Made by a program: the position numbers and the translations under genes
Shown: positions 29,902 through 44,309 of the stretch, piece by piece
How the letters are laid out: each line of letters begins with the position of its first letter
Numbering within the stretch: position 1 is the first letter of the stretch
NCBI GenBank assembly: GCA_025594325.1
Contig: JANHCV010000004.1
Coordinates: 1,550,001 to 1,614,000, forward strand
Origin: Blastocladiella emersonii ATCC 22665
Taxonomy: Eukaryota > Blastocladiomycota > Blastocladiomycetes > Blastocladiales > Blastocladiaceae
Length of the DNA: 64,000 bases
Reading direction: 5' to 3'
The notes under the pieces: model-generated
Database searches by the model: none
What the model was told of the DNA's origin: nothing
The model's input: only the letters and a program-made list of their open reading frames with translations

Positions 29902-31758
29902 ATGGCGGGCGACAAGAAGGGCAAACCGAAAAAGGCCAAGAAGAAGGCGCGGTCTAAGTCGCGCGGGGCCGCCGACGATGGGCCCGCGGACGGCTCAGCA
30001 GCGGCCGCGCACCTGACGGCCGTCGAGCGCGACGCTCTGGCGAGGCGGCAGCTGCTCCTGACTACGCTCAAGGCCGCGGCGCCGTCGCTGGCCGACGAGC
30101 TCGGCGAGATGAATGAGTTCCAGCTGCGGCAACGGTGCGCTTGGTGGCCTCGCTGCATGAGGTTCCGTAGGAGATGCTGATGGTCGGTCCGGTTTGTAGT
30201 CTCGAGGTCCTCGACGACGAGCTGCGCCAGTACAAGGAGATGGTCGACGAATGGTACACCTCCCTCCTCTGTAACTCCCCCTCGCCCCGCACCGCGCTCA
30301 CACCGCGCCTCCTCGTAGCAAGAAGGAGAACGACACGCTGCGGCAGGAGATCGAGGACGCGCAGCGCGACTCGGCCGAGTACACGGCGTACCTGCTGCTG
30401 AAGCGCGCTGAGAAGCAGGCCGTCATCGACCGCATGAACGGCGAGCACGACAAGTCCATGGCCGAGTACCACGCGCGCCGCGCCGAGATCGAGGCCAAGC
30501 TGAACAAGGAGGCTCAGGGTACGCGCTGTCGCGCGTCTGATGCCAGTGTTTGCGAGTGTTGACTGTATATGGGCGCGGGTAGAGATCACGGACGAGATTG
30601 CCGACCTGCAGGAGAAGCTCGACTCGAAGAACCAGGAGATCCTGTCGCTCGCCGACGTCCTAGTACGCCCTCCTCCACTCACACCTCCTCCATACCCCCA
30701 ACCTAACCCCGACCCCGCCATAGCACCAACGCCAGCGGCACGAAGCCCAGCTGGCCGCGTACCGCAAGGACCTCGAATCTCTCCAAGCCTCGCACACCCG
30801 CTCGATCCTGGAACTCGAACGCCGCCTGCTCGAAGAACGCGTCCGCGTCCAGCGCCGCAGCGACGCGCAGGTCGCCGCGATGCAGGCCGCCGCGCAGCAG
30901 CAAGCGCTCGCCTCGCTCGCCGAGCACACGCAGCAGCTCGCCGCGCAAAACGACGCCATGGCCGTGGACCTGCGCGCGGCCGTCGCCGCGACGATGACGC
31001 TGCAGCAGCGGAAACACGCGCTCGAGATGCAGTGCACGGCACTCGAGCAGGAGCTCGCGGTCCGAGAGCGGATGGTCGCCGCGCGCACGGCCAAGGTCGC
31101 GGCAGTCGCGCGTGCGGGGCCGACGACGGCGGCGCCGCTCGCGCCGATCCCGACTTCCTCGTCGCCCGCTGCGGACGAGCCGGCGGTTGCCGCGGGTCCC
31201 GAGACCACGCTCAGCATCCCAGACCCCGGCCGGCGCGGCCGCCCACCGCCCGCCCGCGCCGTCGCGTCGTCGCCGGTCCCGCCGTCCAAGAACCGCCGCG
31301 TGTCCGTGTTCCCTGCGCCCGCAACCCCCGTCGCGCCGCGCCGGCCCGCTTCGCCGGAACCGGGCACGACGCCGCTGTCGGGCGGAGCCGATACCCTCGA
31401 CGACGACGAGGAGTGGCTCGACGAAGGCCCTGCAGGGGCCGAGGGCGGCGGCGGCGGTGCGACCGCGACGTTCCTCGAGTCGCTGCTGGAGAGCGACGTA
31501 CGGGGTCGGTCGGGCCGACAGCGGCGCGGGTCGAGCACTGCCGCCGCGCAGTACCAGCAGGATCTCGCGGCGGCGGCGGCAGTCGCGGCAAGGCGCGAGT
31601 CCAACAAGACGCCGGCGAGCGGGCGCAGGGTGACGCTGACCGAGGCCACCAAGAAGGAGCCCGCGGCGCCCGCGGCAGCGCTCCCGCCGCTTGACGACGA
31701 CGCGTTGCTGGAGCGGGTGCGGGCCAAGATGTCGGCGTTGTTCCGGTTCGGGGTTTGA
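29902..31758 (+). CDS. Coiled-coil protein resembling DUF4515 (BBOF1/CCDC166) family
   Basis: Exons 29902-30134, 30200-30253, 30319-30518, 30583-30662 and 30724-31758 give 533 aa. A Lys/Ala-rich start (MAGDKKGKPKKAKKKARSKS) is followed by a long coiled coil over roughly residues 60-320: NEFQLRQRLEVLDDELRQYK, DSAEYTAYLLLKRAEKQAVI, EITDEIADLQEKLDSKNQEI, HEAQLAAYRKDLESL. The pattern of a Y.L.K region followed by repeated Glu/Lys heptads fits DUF4515 proteins, known from ciliated and flagellated organisms. The C-terminal 200 residues are Ala/Pro/Ser-rich with basic and acidic patches. If correct, it would act at basal bodies or axonemes and imply a flagellated life stage. The gene is certain, the family moderately so. 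Confidence 0.7.
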
Positions 31759-31892
31759 GTGAATGGAGAGAACGATTTATACAGAGAGCGTAACGGGCGG
31801 CCGTGTAGCAGAGGAAAGGAGGGAAGATGGCGGCGACGCGAGCGGGAGAGGGGCGAATACACACAAAAACGGGGATGGGGAGGCGCAGCTCA

Positions 31893-33459
31893 TCATGCGA
31901 CGAGGTCGGCCTGCGACTCGGCCTTGGGCATGGCGGCCATCTGGATGTCGCGCGACGCGGCGCGCTTGAGGTCGACGGACGTGGAGATGCGGTCGCCGAC
32001 GTAGTCGAACGTGTACTCGCCCACTACAGAGCGCGCGAGAGTCAGCGACGATGGCCTGATTCCATGACGAGAACCGAGCGAACGTACTCTGCGAGTGGTC
32101 CATGCCGTCCTCCTCCGACTCCTGCGACGCGCGGAGGTGGAGGCCGACCTTGGCCATGACAAAGACGATGATGTACGTGACGCCAAACGACCACGCGGCG
32201 GCGGCGCCGATACTCGCGAGCTGGTAGACCATCTGCATCGGGTTTCCCGAGATCCACCCGCCGGGCTTGTCGGTACCGTCGAGGGCAATGTAGTACTTGT
32301 CGGCGAAGACCCCCGTCAGGAAATTGCCGAGAATCCCGCCGACGCCGTGGATCCCGAACACGTCGAGCGTGTCGTCGAACCCGAGGTGGTGCTTCCAGCG
32401 CGCGGCGTAGTTGCACACGAGCCCGCCGAGCACGCCGAACGCGAGCGACGACGCCGGGGACACGTAGCCGCACGCGGGCGTGATGCAGACGAGCCCGGAG
32501 ACGGCGCCCGAGCAGAACCCGAGGGCCGAGACGCGGCGGTCGCGGATGTAGTCGACGACGAGCCAGGTGAGAGCGGCCGACGACGCGGCGAGCAGCGTGG
32601 TGACGATGGCCATGGCGGCGCGCGCGTTGGCGGCGCCGGCCGACCCGCCGTTGAACCCGAACCACCCGAACAGCATGAGCGAGGTGCCGAGGATCACCGA
32701 CGACATGGAGTGCGGCTTCATGGGCTCGTCGCTCGGCCGCCGCTTGCCGAGGAACAGCGCCAGGGCGAGCCCCGCCACGCCCGACGACATGTGCACGGGC
32801 GTGCCGCCGGCAAAGTCGAGCGCACCGAGCTGCAGCAGCCACCCGTTGGCGCCCCACGTCCAGTACGCGAGCGGGTCGTACACGAGCGTGGTCCAGACCG
32901 CGATGAAGATGCACATGGGGATCAGCGCGAAGCTACACGCGCGGTGGATATATCACGTGGTGAGCGAGAGACGGCGGCACGAAGCATTTTCGGGGACACG
33001 TACCGCTCGGCCACGGCGCCGACGGCGAGCGCGGGCGTGATGGCGGCGAACATGGCCTGGAAGATGCAGTAGGCGATGTTGGGCAGCGTCGAGATGACCG
33101 TCTGGTCGGCGCCGACGTTCATGAGGAAGGCGAACTGGCCGTTGCCGATGAACCGGTTGCTGGTGGTCGAGAAGGACAGCGAGTAGCCGATCACAAACCA
33201 CTGAATCATGACGATGGCGAGCGACATGATGCTGATGAGCATCAGCGACAGCGCGTTCTTGTCTCGCGCCATGCCCGAGCTGTTGTGGGAGGCGAAGCGT
33301 TAGCGATGACCGCGCGCGGAGCGGCAGCGCGGTGGAGACGCACTAGAAGTAGCCGAGGCCGGGAATCATGATGAACACGAGCGCCGTGCACACGAGGATG
33401 AAGGCCACGTCGCCCGCGGCCGGCGGCGGCGGGACGGGGGGTGTTGCGGTCTCGCCCAT
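31893..33459 (-). CDS. Ammonium transporter, Mep/Amt family
   Basis: Exons 33459-33344, 33279-33004, 32932-32088 and 32023-31893 give 455 aa. Introns of 64, 71 and 64 nt join canonical Amt motifs: GLGYFYSGMARDKN across intron 1 and AERFALIPMCIF across intron 2. About eleven hydrophobic segments are present, as in the family. Pore motifs seen are LDFAGGTPVHMSSG and FGIHGVGGILGNFLTG, each with one His of the twin-His pair, plus the TTLVYDPLAYWTWG signature. The N terminus is short and Pro-rich (MGETATPPVPPPPAAGD). The C-terminal cytosolic tail is YTFDYVGDRISTSVDLKRAA. It functions in NH4+/NH3 uptake at the plasma membrane. No start or motif is missing. Confidence 0.96.
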
Positions 33460-34080
33460 GGTTCGGTTCGGTTCGGTCTTGCTTCGTTGCCAGAGTCGGA
33501 GGGATAAGTTGCCGATGCAAGGTCACGGAGAGAAAGCGGAGTCCGCCGAGCTTTATAGCCACGAGAGGAGAGCGAGCGAGCGGAACCGAATCTTCTGGAC
33601 ACCGGATACCGTAGGAGATAGCGCGCGTGCCTCCCACCGCCGTCCGCGCACGCTGGCCATCGCCGCCGTGGCCGTCGTCGCCGTCGCCGTCGTCGACGCG
33701 TCCTCTTCCCTCCCGGGTTTGCCCGCGATAGGCCGTCGCGGCGTGGCGCATCGCCCCGCGTGGCCACGGCCCGAGGTGGAACGCGACGCGCTGCGCCCGA
33801 GCCAGCGCCTATCACAGGGAAATGAAGCCCCGCGTGACGCGCTCGGGCGGGCTGAAATCAGCGCACCCGAACCTTGAGCTTACGGCGTGAAAAGGACGCA
33901 GACGGGTTTCAGCTTTAGCCCGGCCAGTGATGCCACCGAGGCGCGAGGCGCGAGGGAGACACGCGGGTGCCACGCGCGCGTGACCGCGTGATACCGGCCA
34001 GGCACGCGATGCGCCACATTCTCGGCTTCCGCCATTTGGTCACGCACGCGAAATGGGGGAGGGTATATCAAATAGCGCTA
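33460..34080. promoter_or_regulatory. Ammonium transporter upstream region
   Basis: About 620 bp. TATAAAG on the minus strand at 33557-33551 lies about 95 bp upstream of the transporter ATG. No gene was recognised in the rest, which also holds the 3' flank of the LRR membrane gene. Confidence 0.4.
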
Positions 34081-36817
34081 TCACTGCGAGTCGTACGACG
34101 GCCGGCCCGACGTGCGCCTATCACATCCGCCACCACTACGGACCTCGAGCCCGGGCGGGATGGGCGCGGGGAGCGGCGACAGCGGCGGGTCAAGTCTCGG
34201 CGACGCCATGGCGGGTTCGCTCGCGCGCGCGAGCGTCGTCATGTCGACCGAGTACTCGCACGCCGTTTCGTCGTGGCCCTCGTCGTCATCGTCGTCAGCG
34301 GCGGGCAGCGAGATGAGCCCGAGGTAGTGGAACGGCAGCACCTCGTCGTCCTCGTGCGCGCGCGTCGGCGACCCGCTGCCGCCCGCGTGGAGCGCGCTGC
34401 GTAAGCTGAGCGACCGCGCGAGCGACGCCATGGACGAGCCGTCGAGCGAGGGGAGCTGCAGGAGGAAGCTGAGTGTTGGCGACGCGCTGCGCGGAGGTTC
34501 GTCACCGATGGGCTGCTGGGTGCTGCTGAGCACGTTGCGCGCCGAGTTGGCGCGCCCGAGCCGGGTCAGGGCGTGCAGCGCGACGTTGAACGGCGTCGGG
34601 ACCATGGGCGGGTCGGGCACGGGAGCGGCAGGCGGTGGGATCGGGCGCGGGAGCGCGGGCATGTGGAACCCCTGGCTGCTGCCGTCGTCGTCACAATCCT
34701 CGTCGGTATCGGTCCCGTTCCCGTCATCGACCGCGTGCGGCGGGACGGACGTGGTCATGCTCGACGAGTGGTACGACCGGTGCGACTCGCCAACCACCGC
34801 TGTCGTTGCGCCGTACACGGGCTCGCTCTCCGTCTCCTCGCCGTCCTCGAACCGGTTCGGGTGCGGCAACGTGCCGGGCGGGAGAAACAGCGTAGGCTTG
34901 CGCGTGAGCGAGACGCGGTTCGACTTTGCCGTGCTCGGGTGCAGCGACGCGAGCGTCGGCGACTCGCCCGTGAACTGGTGCGGCGGCGTGGGCGTCGTCG
35001 GGGCCACGGCGGGCCGGAGCGATGGCGACAACCAGCTGCGCCGCGATGGGGACGCGCCGCCGCCACACGACGAGCTCGCTGCGTCGTCGCCGCCGCCGCC
35101 GCCGCACGCGTCGGTGAACCGCCGGTGGCGCCCGCTGACGGCCGTCGACGCCGATGCGGACGTGTCATCGTCGTCGTCGTCGTGGTCGAGCGGGCGGCCG
35201 AGATCCATCTCGGGCGCCCCTGCAGCGAGCGAGGGCGGCGCCGCGGCCGCGGCTGATGTGTCGAGCACCGGCGTGTGCCGCCAAAGCGTCCACATGGCCA
35301 TGGCGTCGTGCGCGCCGCCGCTGCCGCCTCCAAGCGAGCTGTGGATGGTCCCGCCGCCCTGCGACTGCGGCCGTGCGCGGGACGATCCCTGCAGCGGTGC
35401 GCTCGCAGCCGCGATCATGCTGAGCCGTGGGCCCGCCGTGACCGGCCGCTGCCCCGCCGCTGCCGCGCCACCGCGCTTGGCCACCGAGTGGAACGAGCCT
35501 GTGACGGACGCGTAGTCGTCGAACGAGTGCTCGGACCCGATCCACGACGCGCGCGCCGCGTGGTGGTCGGCGAACGGCGGGTGCAGCATGGCGCCGTACG
35601 ACGATGCGACGGACGGCGCGGGGCGCGGGCTCTCGAGGCCGGGCGGCGGGTCGGGGAGGAAGGTCGGGGCGAGGGCGAGCGGGGTGCCGTCGGGACCCGA
35701 CTGGGTGTGCGGCGGTGGCGGCGGCGGCGGATGTTGGCCGAGCGTCGACAGGATCGAGGCGCGCCTCCGCCCGAGGAACGCGCCCTCGGCCGGCGCACCG
35801 GGTGGTAGTGGAGGCGGCGGGGCGTGCGAGTGGCGGCGGGCGTGGACGAGCTGGATCCGCTGTTCCTCTTCGAGAAACTTGGCGCGGCGGCGGTAGCGGA
35901 ACGCGGCGAACGCGAGGACAACGAGCAGCAGGCCCGTGACGGTGCCGGCGACCACGGCCATGGTGATCTGCCACGAGGTCGCAGGCAAGGAGGGGGTTGG
36001 GCACGCGGTGACGGACGCGGTGGCCAGCGTTGAGCGGCAGGGCGTCGGGATCGACTCGGAGTAGCACGAGTAGGCGTTGGTGCCACCAGCCAGTTCGCAG
36101 GCGGCGACCGAAAGCGGGAGGCTCGGGACGGACCCGATCAGACGGTTGTTGGCGAGCGAGCTACGCGATGACGGTAAGACTCAGGCTACAACTGAAGCGG
36201 CGCGTCGAGGCGTACGTACAGTGTCCGCAGGTCGCGCAGGTCGGCGAGCGAGGCGGGAATCGGGCCCGTGAGCGAGTTCTTGTCAAGCGCGCTAGCCATC
36301 CGCGTCAGTCTCGAGCCATGGGCACGACGGAGTGGTGGGCGAGCGTACAGAGTCTGGAGGCCGACCAGGGTGCCGTACGTGTACGGGATGGTGCCCGTGA
36401 GCTGGTTGTTGCTCAGATTCCTACTCGCGCACTTGGGCCGTGAGTTATCCAGTAACCAGAGCGCTGCGAGTCAAGAAGGAACGCACAGCGACGTGAGCGA
36501 CGACACGAGCGCGAGCTGCAGCGGCAGCGTCCCGTTGAGCCCGAGCCCGGACCAGTCTCTACCCGTTGCGAGCGAGGCGTCAGCGAACAACTTGCCGACA
36601 ATGAATGGAGCCAAGCGGTCGCGACCTACATGCTCCGGACCTGGCCGGGCGCGGAGCAGGCGACGCCGCGCCACCCGCAGCACGCGTCGTTAGCCTGCCG
36701 CGCCGATTCGGGAAGCCCCGCGGTCAGAGCGGCCGCGTCGATCTGGACGCAGTCGGTCGGCGGCGCGGCAGTCGTTGCTGTTGGCAGGGCAGCAGAGGCG
36801 GTGGTTGTCGATGACAT
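34081..36817 (-). CDS. LRR single-pass membrane protein 1, no kinase domain
   Basis: Exons 36817-36630, 36558-36487, 36420-36349, 36291-36220 and 36160-34081 give 827 aa. Exon 1 encodes an LRRNT-like cap ending DACCGWRGVACSAPGQVRS. Exons 2-4 are each 72 nt, phase 2, and each encodes one 24-residue plant-type LRR (LSNNQLTGTIPYTYGTLVGL, LDKNSLTGPIPASLADLRDL). Exon 5 holds the last LRR, a Cys-containing stalk (AACELAGGTNAYSCYSES), a membrane segment MAVVAGTVTGLLLVVLAFAAF, a basic stop-transfer RYRRR, and ~600 residues of Ser/Pro/Asp-rich cytosolic tail without a recognised domain. No N-terminal signal peptide follows the chosen ATG, and there is an in-frame stop just upstream, so an unseen 5' exon is possible. 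Confidence 0.85.
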
Positions 36818-37462
36818 GGTTGGTGATCAGATCGGCGTGGGCGGCAGCGGCGAAGAAGCGCGGAGTCTTCACGGCACGCGTGGTCGCGATCCGTTGCAAG
36901 AGGTGCGATGCGACGACGACCTTGTCGGCGTCGTGCAGGTTACATTGGCAGAGCGCAGGGGCAGCGACGGCGGAGGGACCCGTTTGCTGTCTTCCTCTCT
37001 GCATCGCTTCGTCGGACTTGCCCGAACCGCCCCCCGCCGCCGCCACCGCCACTACGCCGTCCGGCCGTTCGACGACACGCGGTGCACCCTTGTTGCGGGG
37101 CCGCCATCATCATCCGACGTCCATTGTCCTGACGACGACGGGGAACGGAACGCGGCGTGATGCTCCCATCGAAGGCGGTGACGCGTTGCGCCAAGACCCG
37201 CGAGAAGAGCGAGCTTCTCTCGCTGCTGCGACGTCGCAGGCCGAAGCGTCGCTGGCGGCCGCGGGCGCGCGTGCTGGTCCAGACCCGCGAGCGCGCGCGT
37301 GGGACGTGCGGTGCGTACGGTGGAGCGCCTGAAACGCGTCGTGTCGCGTTGTTCATTTCGGTCGGCGCGCCGCGTCAGGTCGTCGTGGAAACCGCAGTGT
37401 AGCAAAGATGGGGGTATCAAAAACACAACTTCACACCGCGCGCGCACCACTTCTACGCTGCT
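36818..37462. other. Spacer between the two LRR membrane genes
   Basis: 645 bp between head-to-tail paralogues. An upstream signal-peptide exon of gene 1 might lie here, but I could not identify one. Nothing else was recognised. Confidence 0.4.
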
Positions 37463-39565
37463 TCACCATTGCCGCCCCGTCGTCGGCGGCCCCTGCCCCT
37501 GCGGCTGTTGCTGCGGGTGACCGTCCATGACGAACCGCTCGCGCACGGGGCTCCCGCGCGGGCCCGCCGCCACGAGCGCCTGCGTCCACGACGTGCGGTA
37601 CCCGGCCGCGCCGGCCGACGGCAGTGTACGCGAGTGGCTGGCCGCGGACCCGGGCCGCGACAGCGCGGGCGCCGGCGGGAGGTACAGCGCGGGCGCCGGC
37701 GGGAGGTACAGCCGGCCGCCGCCGCCGTCGCTGTCGCTCTCGTACCCACCACCGCCGCCCGTGCCCGCGCGAGACCGGCCACCGTCGTACTCGCCGCCGC
37801 CACCGCCGCCTTCGTGGCTGCTGCTGCTCCCGACCGTGATCCACGACGACCGAATATCGGCCGCCGCGGTGCTGCCGCGCGAATGGCGGTGCCCGCGTGC
37901 GTGGCCGTGCCCGCTCGTCAACGTGGTCGCGACCGAGTCAGCAGCACTCGTCCGGCGTGACGCCCCCGGCGTGCCGCCGGCGGACTGCGTGCTGCCGCGC
38001 CGGCCAAACGACGCGAGCGACGCGAACCAGCTGCTGCGCTTCTTGTCGCCGCCGCCTGGGACACTGCGCCGCAGCGGGCCCTCGCCGACGAGCGTCTCGA
38101 CGTTGCTCTCGGCCGGGGTCGGCGGGACGCCGGCGTCCGACTCGTCGGTCATGGTCGCGCGCGAGACGCGCCGCGATTCGGTGGCGGGCGGATGCTGGTA
38201 CGGCGCGCTCTGCACGCTCCATCGCGGCGGCTGACCGACCGGGGCGGGGCCCGTCGGCGCGCTCTGCGGCCGCGGCGCGTGCAGCGGGTCCTGGACCCAC
38301 CCCGGAGGCGGCGGCGGGTACCCACGGCCCGCCGGCCACGACGCGTGCTGCTGCTGTGGCTGCTGGCCGGCGTAACTGTACCCGGCCGGGCTCGTCGGGT
38401 ACATGGGCGCGTGCGGCGGCGGCGGCGGCGGACACCGCGGATCGACGACCCCCACCCCGCGCGCAGGGATCTGGTCCGGGAACAAGAGCCGCGGCGGCGC
38501 CGAGGGCGCGCGGACCTCGTGCGTGTTTTGGTCCATGAGGAACGCGGGCGCGTCGTCGTCGTCGACGATGGTACTCGCGCGGTGCGCGTGCGGGTCGCGG
38601 TGCGCGGCGGCCTCCTCGATGGCGTGCAGCTGGGCGAGCAGCCGGTGCTTCTTGTCGCGGAGCGCGCGCCGCTGCGAGTCCCACCGGCACAGCACCACGG
38701 CGATGATGATCACGGCGAGGACCGCCACGGCGCTGCTGCCTATCGCGATCACGATCTCCTGCTCCCAGAAGGGTTTCGGGCACGCGGGGACGGAGGGGCC
38801 GAGCGACGCGACGCAGGGCGCGGGCGCGGGCGTTGTGTAGCAGGTGAAGGGCGAGGAGGGGCCGGCGGAGCTTGGGAGCACGCACGCCGAGATGGAGAGC
38901 GGGAGCGAGGGCACGGTGCCCGACAGGCGGTTGCCCGCGAGGTCGAGGACGGCGAGGTTGGACAGGCTCGAGATGGTCGGCGGGATGGAGCCCGTCAGGT
39001 TGTTCTGGGAGAGCGACCTACACGCGCACGCGGGCGGGTGAGGTGCAGATGAGGCGCGCGGTGCGTCACGAGAACGTACAGCTGGCGCAGCGCCGTCATG
39101 TCGCCGATCTTGAAGGGCACCTCGCCAAAGATCTTGTTTCCGCGCAGGTCGCTTCGCTGGAGGTCAGTTCCGATCCATCGCACGCCGACACCCAGAGAAC
39201 GTACAGGACGGTGAGCGCGCGGAGCCTCACCACATCTTCGGGGATAGTCCCGACGAGGTCACTCTGAGGCCACGTTCTACACATCCACACCCCCACAGAT
39301 CAGCTCCCTCGCCCTACGACTCGAACCAGCCGCTCAAACATACGAACATGCGCAGGACGCGGCCATCGCCGCCGCACGCCACGCCCTTCCACGCGCAGCA
39401 CGGCGCGTCGGCGGGCGTGTCGGCGGGGTTGCGGGCCAGCGCGGTCCCGAGGTCGCGCACCGTGGCGCAGTCGCCCGCGGGGGCGCCGGCGGCGGCCGCG
39501 GCGGCGGCGTCGGACTCGGCGAGGTGCTCGGGCGGCTCTAGCGGCCGTGCTGGGTGCGGTGACAT
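37463..39565 (-). CDS. LRR single-pass membrane protein 2, no kinase domain
   Basis: Exons 39565-39348, 39276-39205, 39151-39080 and 39017-37463 give 638 aa. Same plan as the neighbour: LRRNT cap (DAPCCAWKGVACGGDGRVLR), two 72-nt phase-2 exons with one LRR each (SDLVGTIPEDVVRLRALTVL and DLRGNKIFGEVPFKIGDMTA), then an exon carrying two fused LRRs (SQNNLTGSIPPTISSLSNLA, DLAGNRLSGTVPSLPLS). A Cys-containing stalk, membrane segment EIVIAIGSSAVAVLAVIIIA, CRWDSQRR and a long Pro/Gly/Ser/Tyr-rich tail follow. Exon 3 uses an AAG acceptor rather than an upstream CAG; I chose it because it gives the right LRR spacing and exon length. No clear signal peptide is seen. The same order of domains in tandem indicates duplication. 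Confidence 0.85.
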
Positions 39566-39923
39566 GGTAACAGCGCCGATGGGTGGCGGATCAGTCAGAG
39601 ATACATGGGGCGGCGGCGCGGCTATATGGTCGGTTCCCGCACGGTGCACGGACAAGGGAGAGGAGAAGCGGGGCGCGGTGCCTGCAGCGGCCGGCCGGCC
39701 AAGGTTGAAAGGGAAACCTTCCCAACGCGTGCGATCTACCCGCTGCGGCGGCGCACACGTGGGCACGCGTTATACTTGGCTGCCTATCCTGCCCCCTTCG
39801 CGCGCCTTCAAGGTCTGCAACCGTACGCACTTGCGACCATGAAACTCGATGCATCGGGCTCGCGCTCATAAAGACTTGTGAAGTTGACCGTTGCGGCTCC
39901 GCGCTCCCCAGACTCTTGCCACC
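39566..39923. promoter_or_regulatory. Divergent promoter, LRR gene 2 and FHIT
   Basis: 358 bp between outward starts. TATA-like words occur near 39625 (minus side) and CATAAAGA near 39867 (plus side, about 55 bp before the FHIT ATG). No other feature. Confidence 0.35.
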
Positions 39924-40512
39924 ATGTCCGCCGCAACCGCCGCCGTCTCCAAGGTCTTCCAGTTCGGCAAGTGGACGATCCCCGCCGGCGAGGTGTTCCT
40001 CGTCACGCGGCTGTCGTACGCCATGGTCAACTTCAAGCCGATCCTGCCGTACGCCCTCCCCTCCCGCTCCCTCCCTCCCCACTCACCTCCCCCCACGACC
40101 ATCTAGCGGCCACGTCCTCGTCTGCCCGCGCCGCCTGGCACCTCGCTTCTCGGACCTGACGTCAGACGAGGTGACGGACCTGTGGCTGACCGCTCAAACC
40201 GTGGGCCGCGTCGTCGAGCGCGAGTACGAGGGCTCGTCGCTGACGTTCTCGGTGCAGGACGGCGTGGCCGCGGGGCAGACGGTGCACCACGTTCACATCC
40301 ACGTCATCCCGCGCCGCGCGGGCGATTTCGAGAACAACGACGATATCTACACGGCGATCGAGGGGCACGAGAAGGCGAGTGCCGGGGTTCTCGAGAAGAA
40401 GGCGGCCCCGCCGATGGATAACGAGGAGCGTCCGCCCCGCACGCTCGAGGATATGATGGCCGAGGCCAAGGCGCTCCGCGGCTTCTTTGAGCAGTTTGAG
40501 TCGCTCGACTAG
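39924..40512 (+). CDS. FHIT: FHIT-type diadenosine polyphosphate hydrolase
   Basis: Exons 39924-40048 and 40107-40512 give 176 aa. The intron is GTACGC to TCTAG (58 nt). N-terminal strand FQFGKWTIPAGEVF, then KPILPGHVLVCPRR across the splice junction and SLTFSVQDGVAAGQTV. The histidine triad is HVHIHV with His103, His105 (nucleophile by family homology) and His107, followed by IPRRAGDFENNDDIY. This order and the RRAGDF..ND.IY motif are FHIT rather than HINT. Family reaction: hydrolysis of Ap3A to AMP and ADP. The C terminus has the usual helix (MMAEAKALRGFF). Confidence 0.95.
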
Positions 40513-40758
40513 ACGAATACATGGTCGTTTCAGCTTGTCCTGCTCTCCTCAGCTGTGTTCTTTGACCAGTTGTGCTCGCAGGACGCGTCGATGTTCCCAC
40601 GCGTCCCCGAGCGAGCTCGCGATGACGACGATTGAGTTAGATGATCCAAGTAAGGGTTTATCGCGCGCGCGGGCGCCAAACAACAACGAGGGGGGTGGTA
40701 GGAGGGGAGAGAAGAGTGGGGTGTGCTATGAACAAAGGCCGAGGCCAGACCGATAACC

Positions 40759-43318
<2,560 letters not shown>

Positions 43319-44309
43319 GGTGGAGGAGGGAAGGGGAGGGGGAGGGGGTGTACGGATCGCAGACAGAGGAACGCGGACCGGAGAAGAGCAGAGCAGGGGA
43401 GCGGGGACGCGGGCCTTCTTATAGGGCGGGCCGAGCGCGCGGCGGGGCGGCGGTGGCCGCGGCCTTGGACAGCCTCGGGGTGAAAAAAAAGGACGTGGAA
43501 AAAAGAATTTAGGTTTTTCGCGCGTCTCGCGCTTCCCACCACACCTCCGGCGATCCACTCGACGTGCACGGCCGGCCGCCTGCTTCTACTCAGGAAACGT
43601 GGCCGCAGCTTTCCACTCTCCCGCAAGCAACGGCCGGCCGCTGCGTGGCTCGGCTCCGCTGCTGCCCTCGTTTCGCGGGCTGATGGATGTGGCAGGACGC
43701 GTTTAATCGCGGCCGGCGCACGCCCTGCCCAATCCGGGCTCGCCCACGTGCGGATGAGGTGCCACCCTTCGCGATACGCTTCCCCCGCACGCCTCACCAA
43801 GAAACTTAATCCCGAGTCCTCAACCAATCGCATGGGCCGGCACCACGCTCGTCTCGCTTCCGTTGCGCACTCCGGCAGTGTCTCCAACTGTCTCCCGCCG
43901 TGATCCCCTCTTCCCTCGCCGTCCCTGCAGTTGATCACGCATCACATCACTCGGCAACCGATCATCCAACGCTCACGCATGCGACGGCCCGCGTTTCAGC
44001 GCCGTTGCGCGACCGGCTGGTCGGATCGAGGGCACGCTTCTCCGCGCGCGCGCGCGCTCTCGAGTTCACGCTCGCGCGAGAGGTCCTCGAAGAAGAGTCC
44101 CCGCCGAATTCAGGGCTTCGACTTCCCGGACGACATGAGCTTCGACCGGCCGCTGCAATCGCACAAGTCCGTGGTGATACGCTAACCTGGGGGACCGCCT
44201 CACTCGCTGCGGCGGACCAGCCGCTGCAGCGGCTCGCGCTCACGACTGCGGCGGCCGCTCCGGCCACCCGTCATCGTGTGCGCAAAATTCTCGTGTATCG
44301 CTATCCAAC
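43319..44309. other. Intergenic region between GFA1 and SF3B4 genes
   Basis: 991 bp. TATAAG (minus) at 43423-43418 fits the GFA1 promoter. Short plus-strand ORFs near 43900-44185 end in a protein-like stretch (GFDFPDDMSFDRPL), but I found no supported gene. Confidence 0.4.

Noticed and set aside
34081-35988. Kinase domain expected after the LRR membrane segment
   Set aside because: The cytosolic tail was read through; it has no glycine loop, HRD or DFG, so these are not receptor kinases.
39312-39330. tRNA B-box-like GGTTCGAGTC on the minus strand
   Set aside because: It falls in intron 1 of LRR membrane gene 2, and no acceptor-stem pairing was found.
43900-44185. Plus-strand ORF ending in a protein-like segment between GFA1 and SF3B4
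   Set aside because: No start context, domain or splice partner; too short to support a gene.
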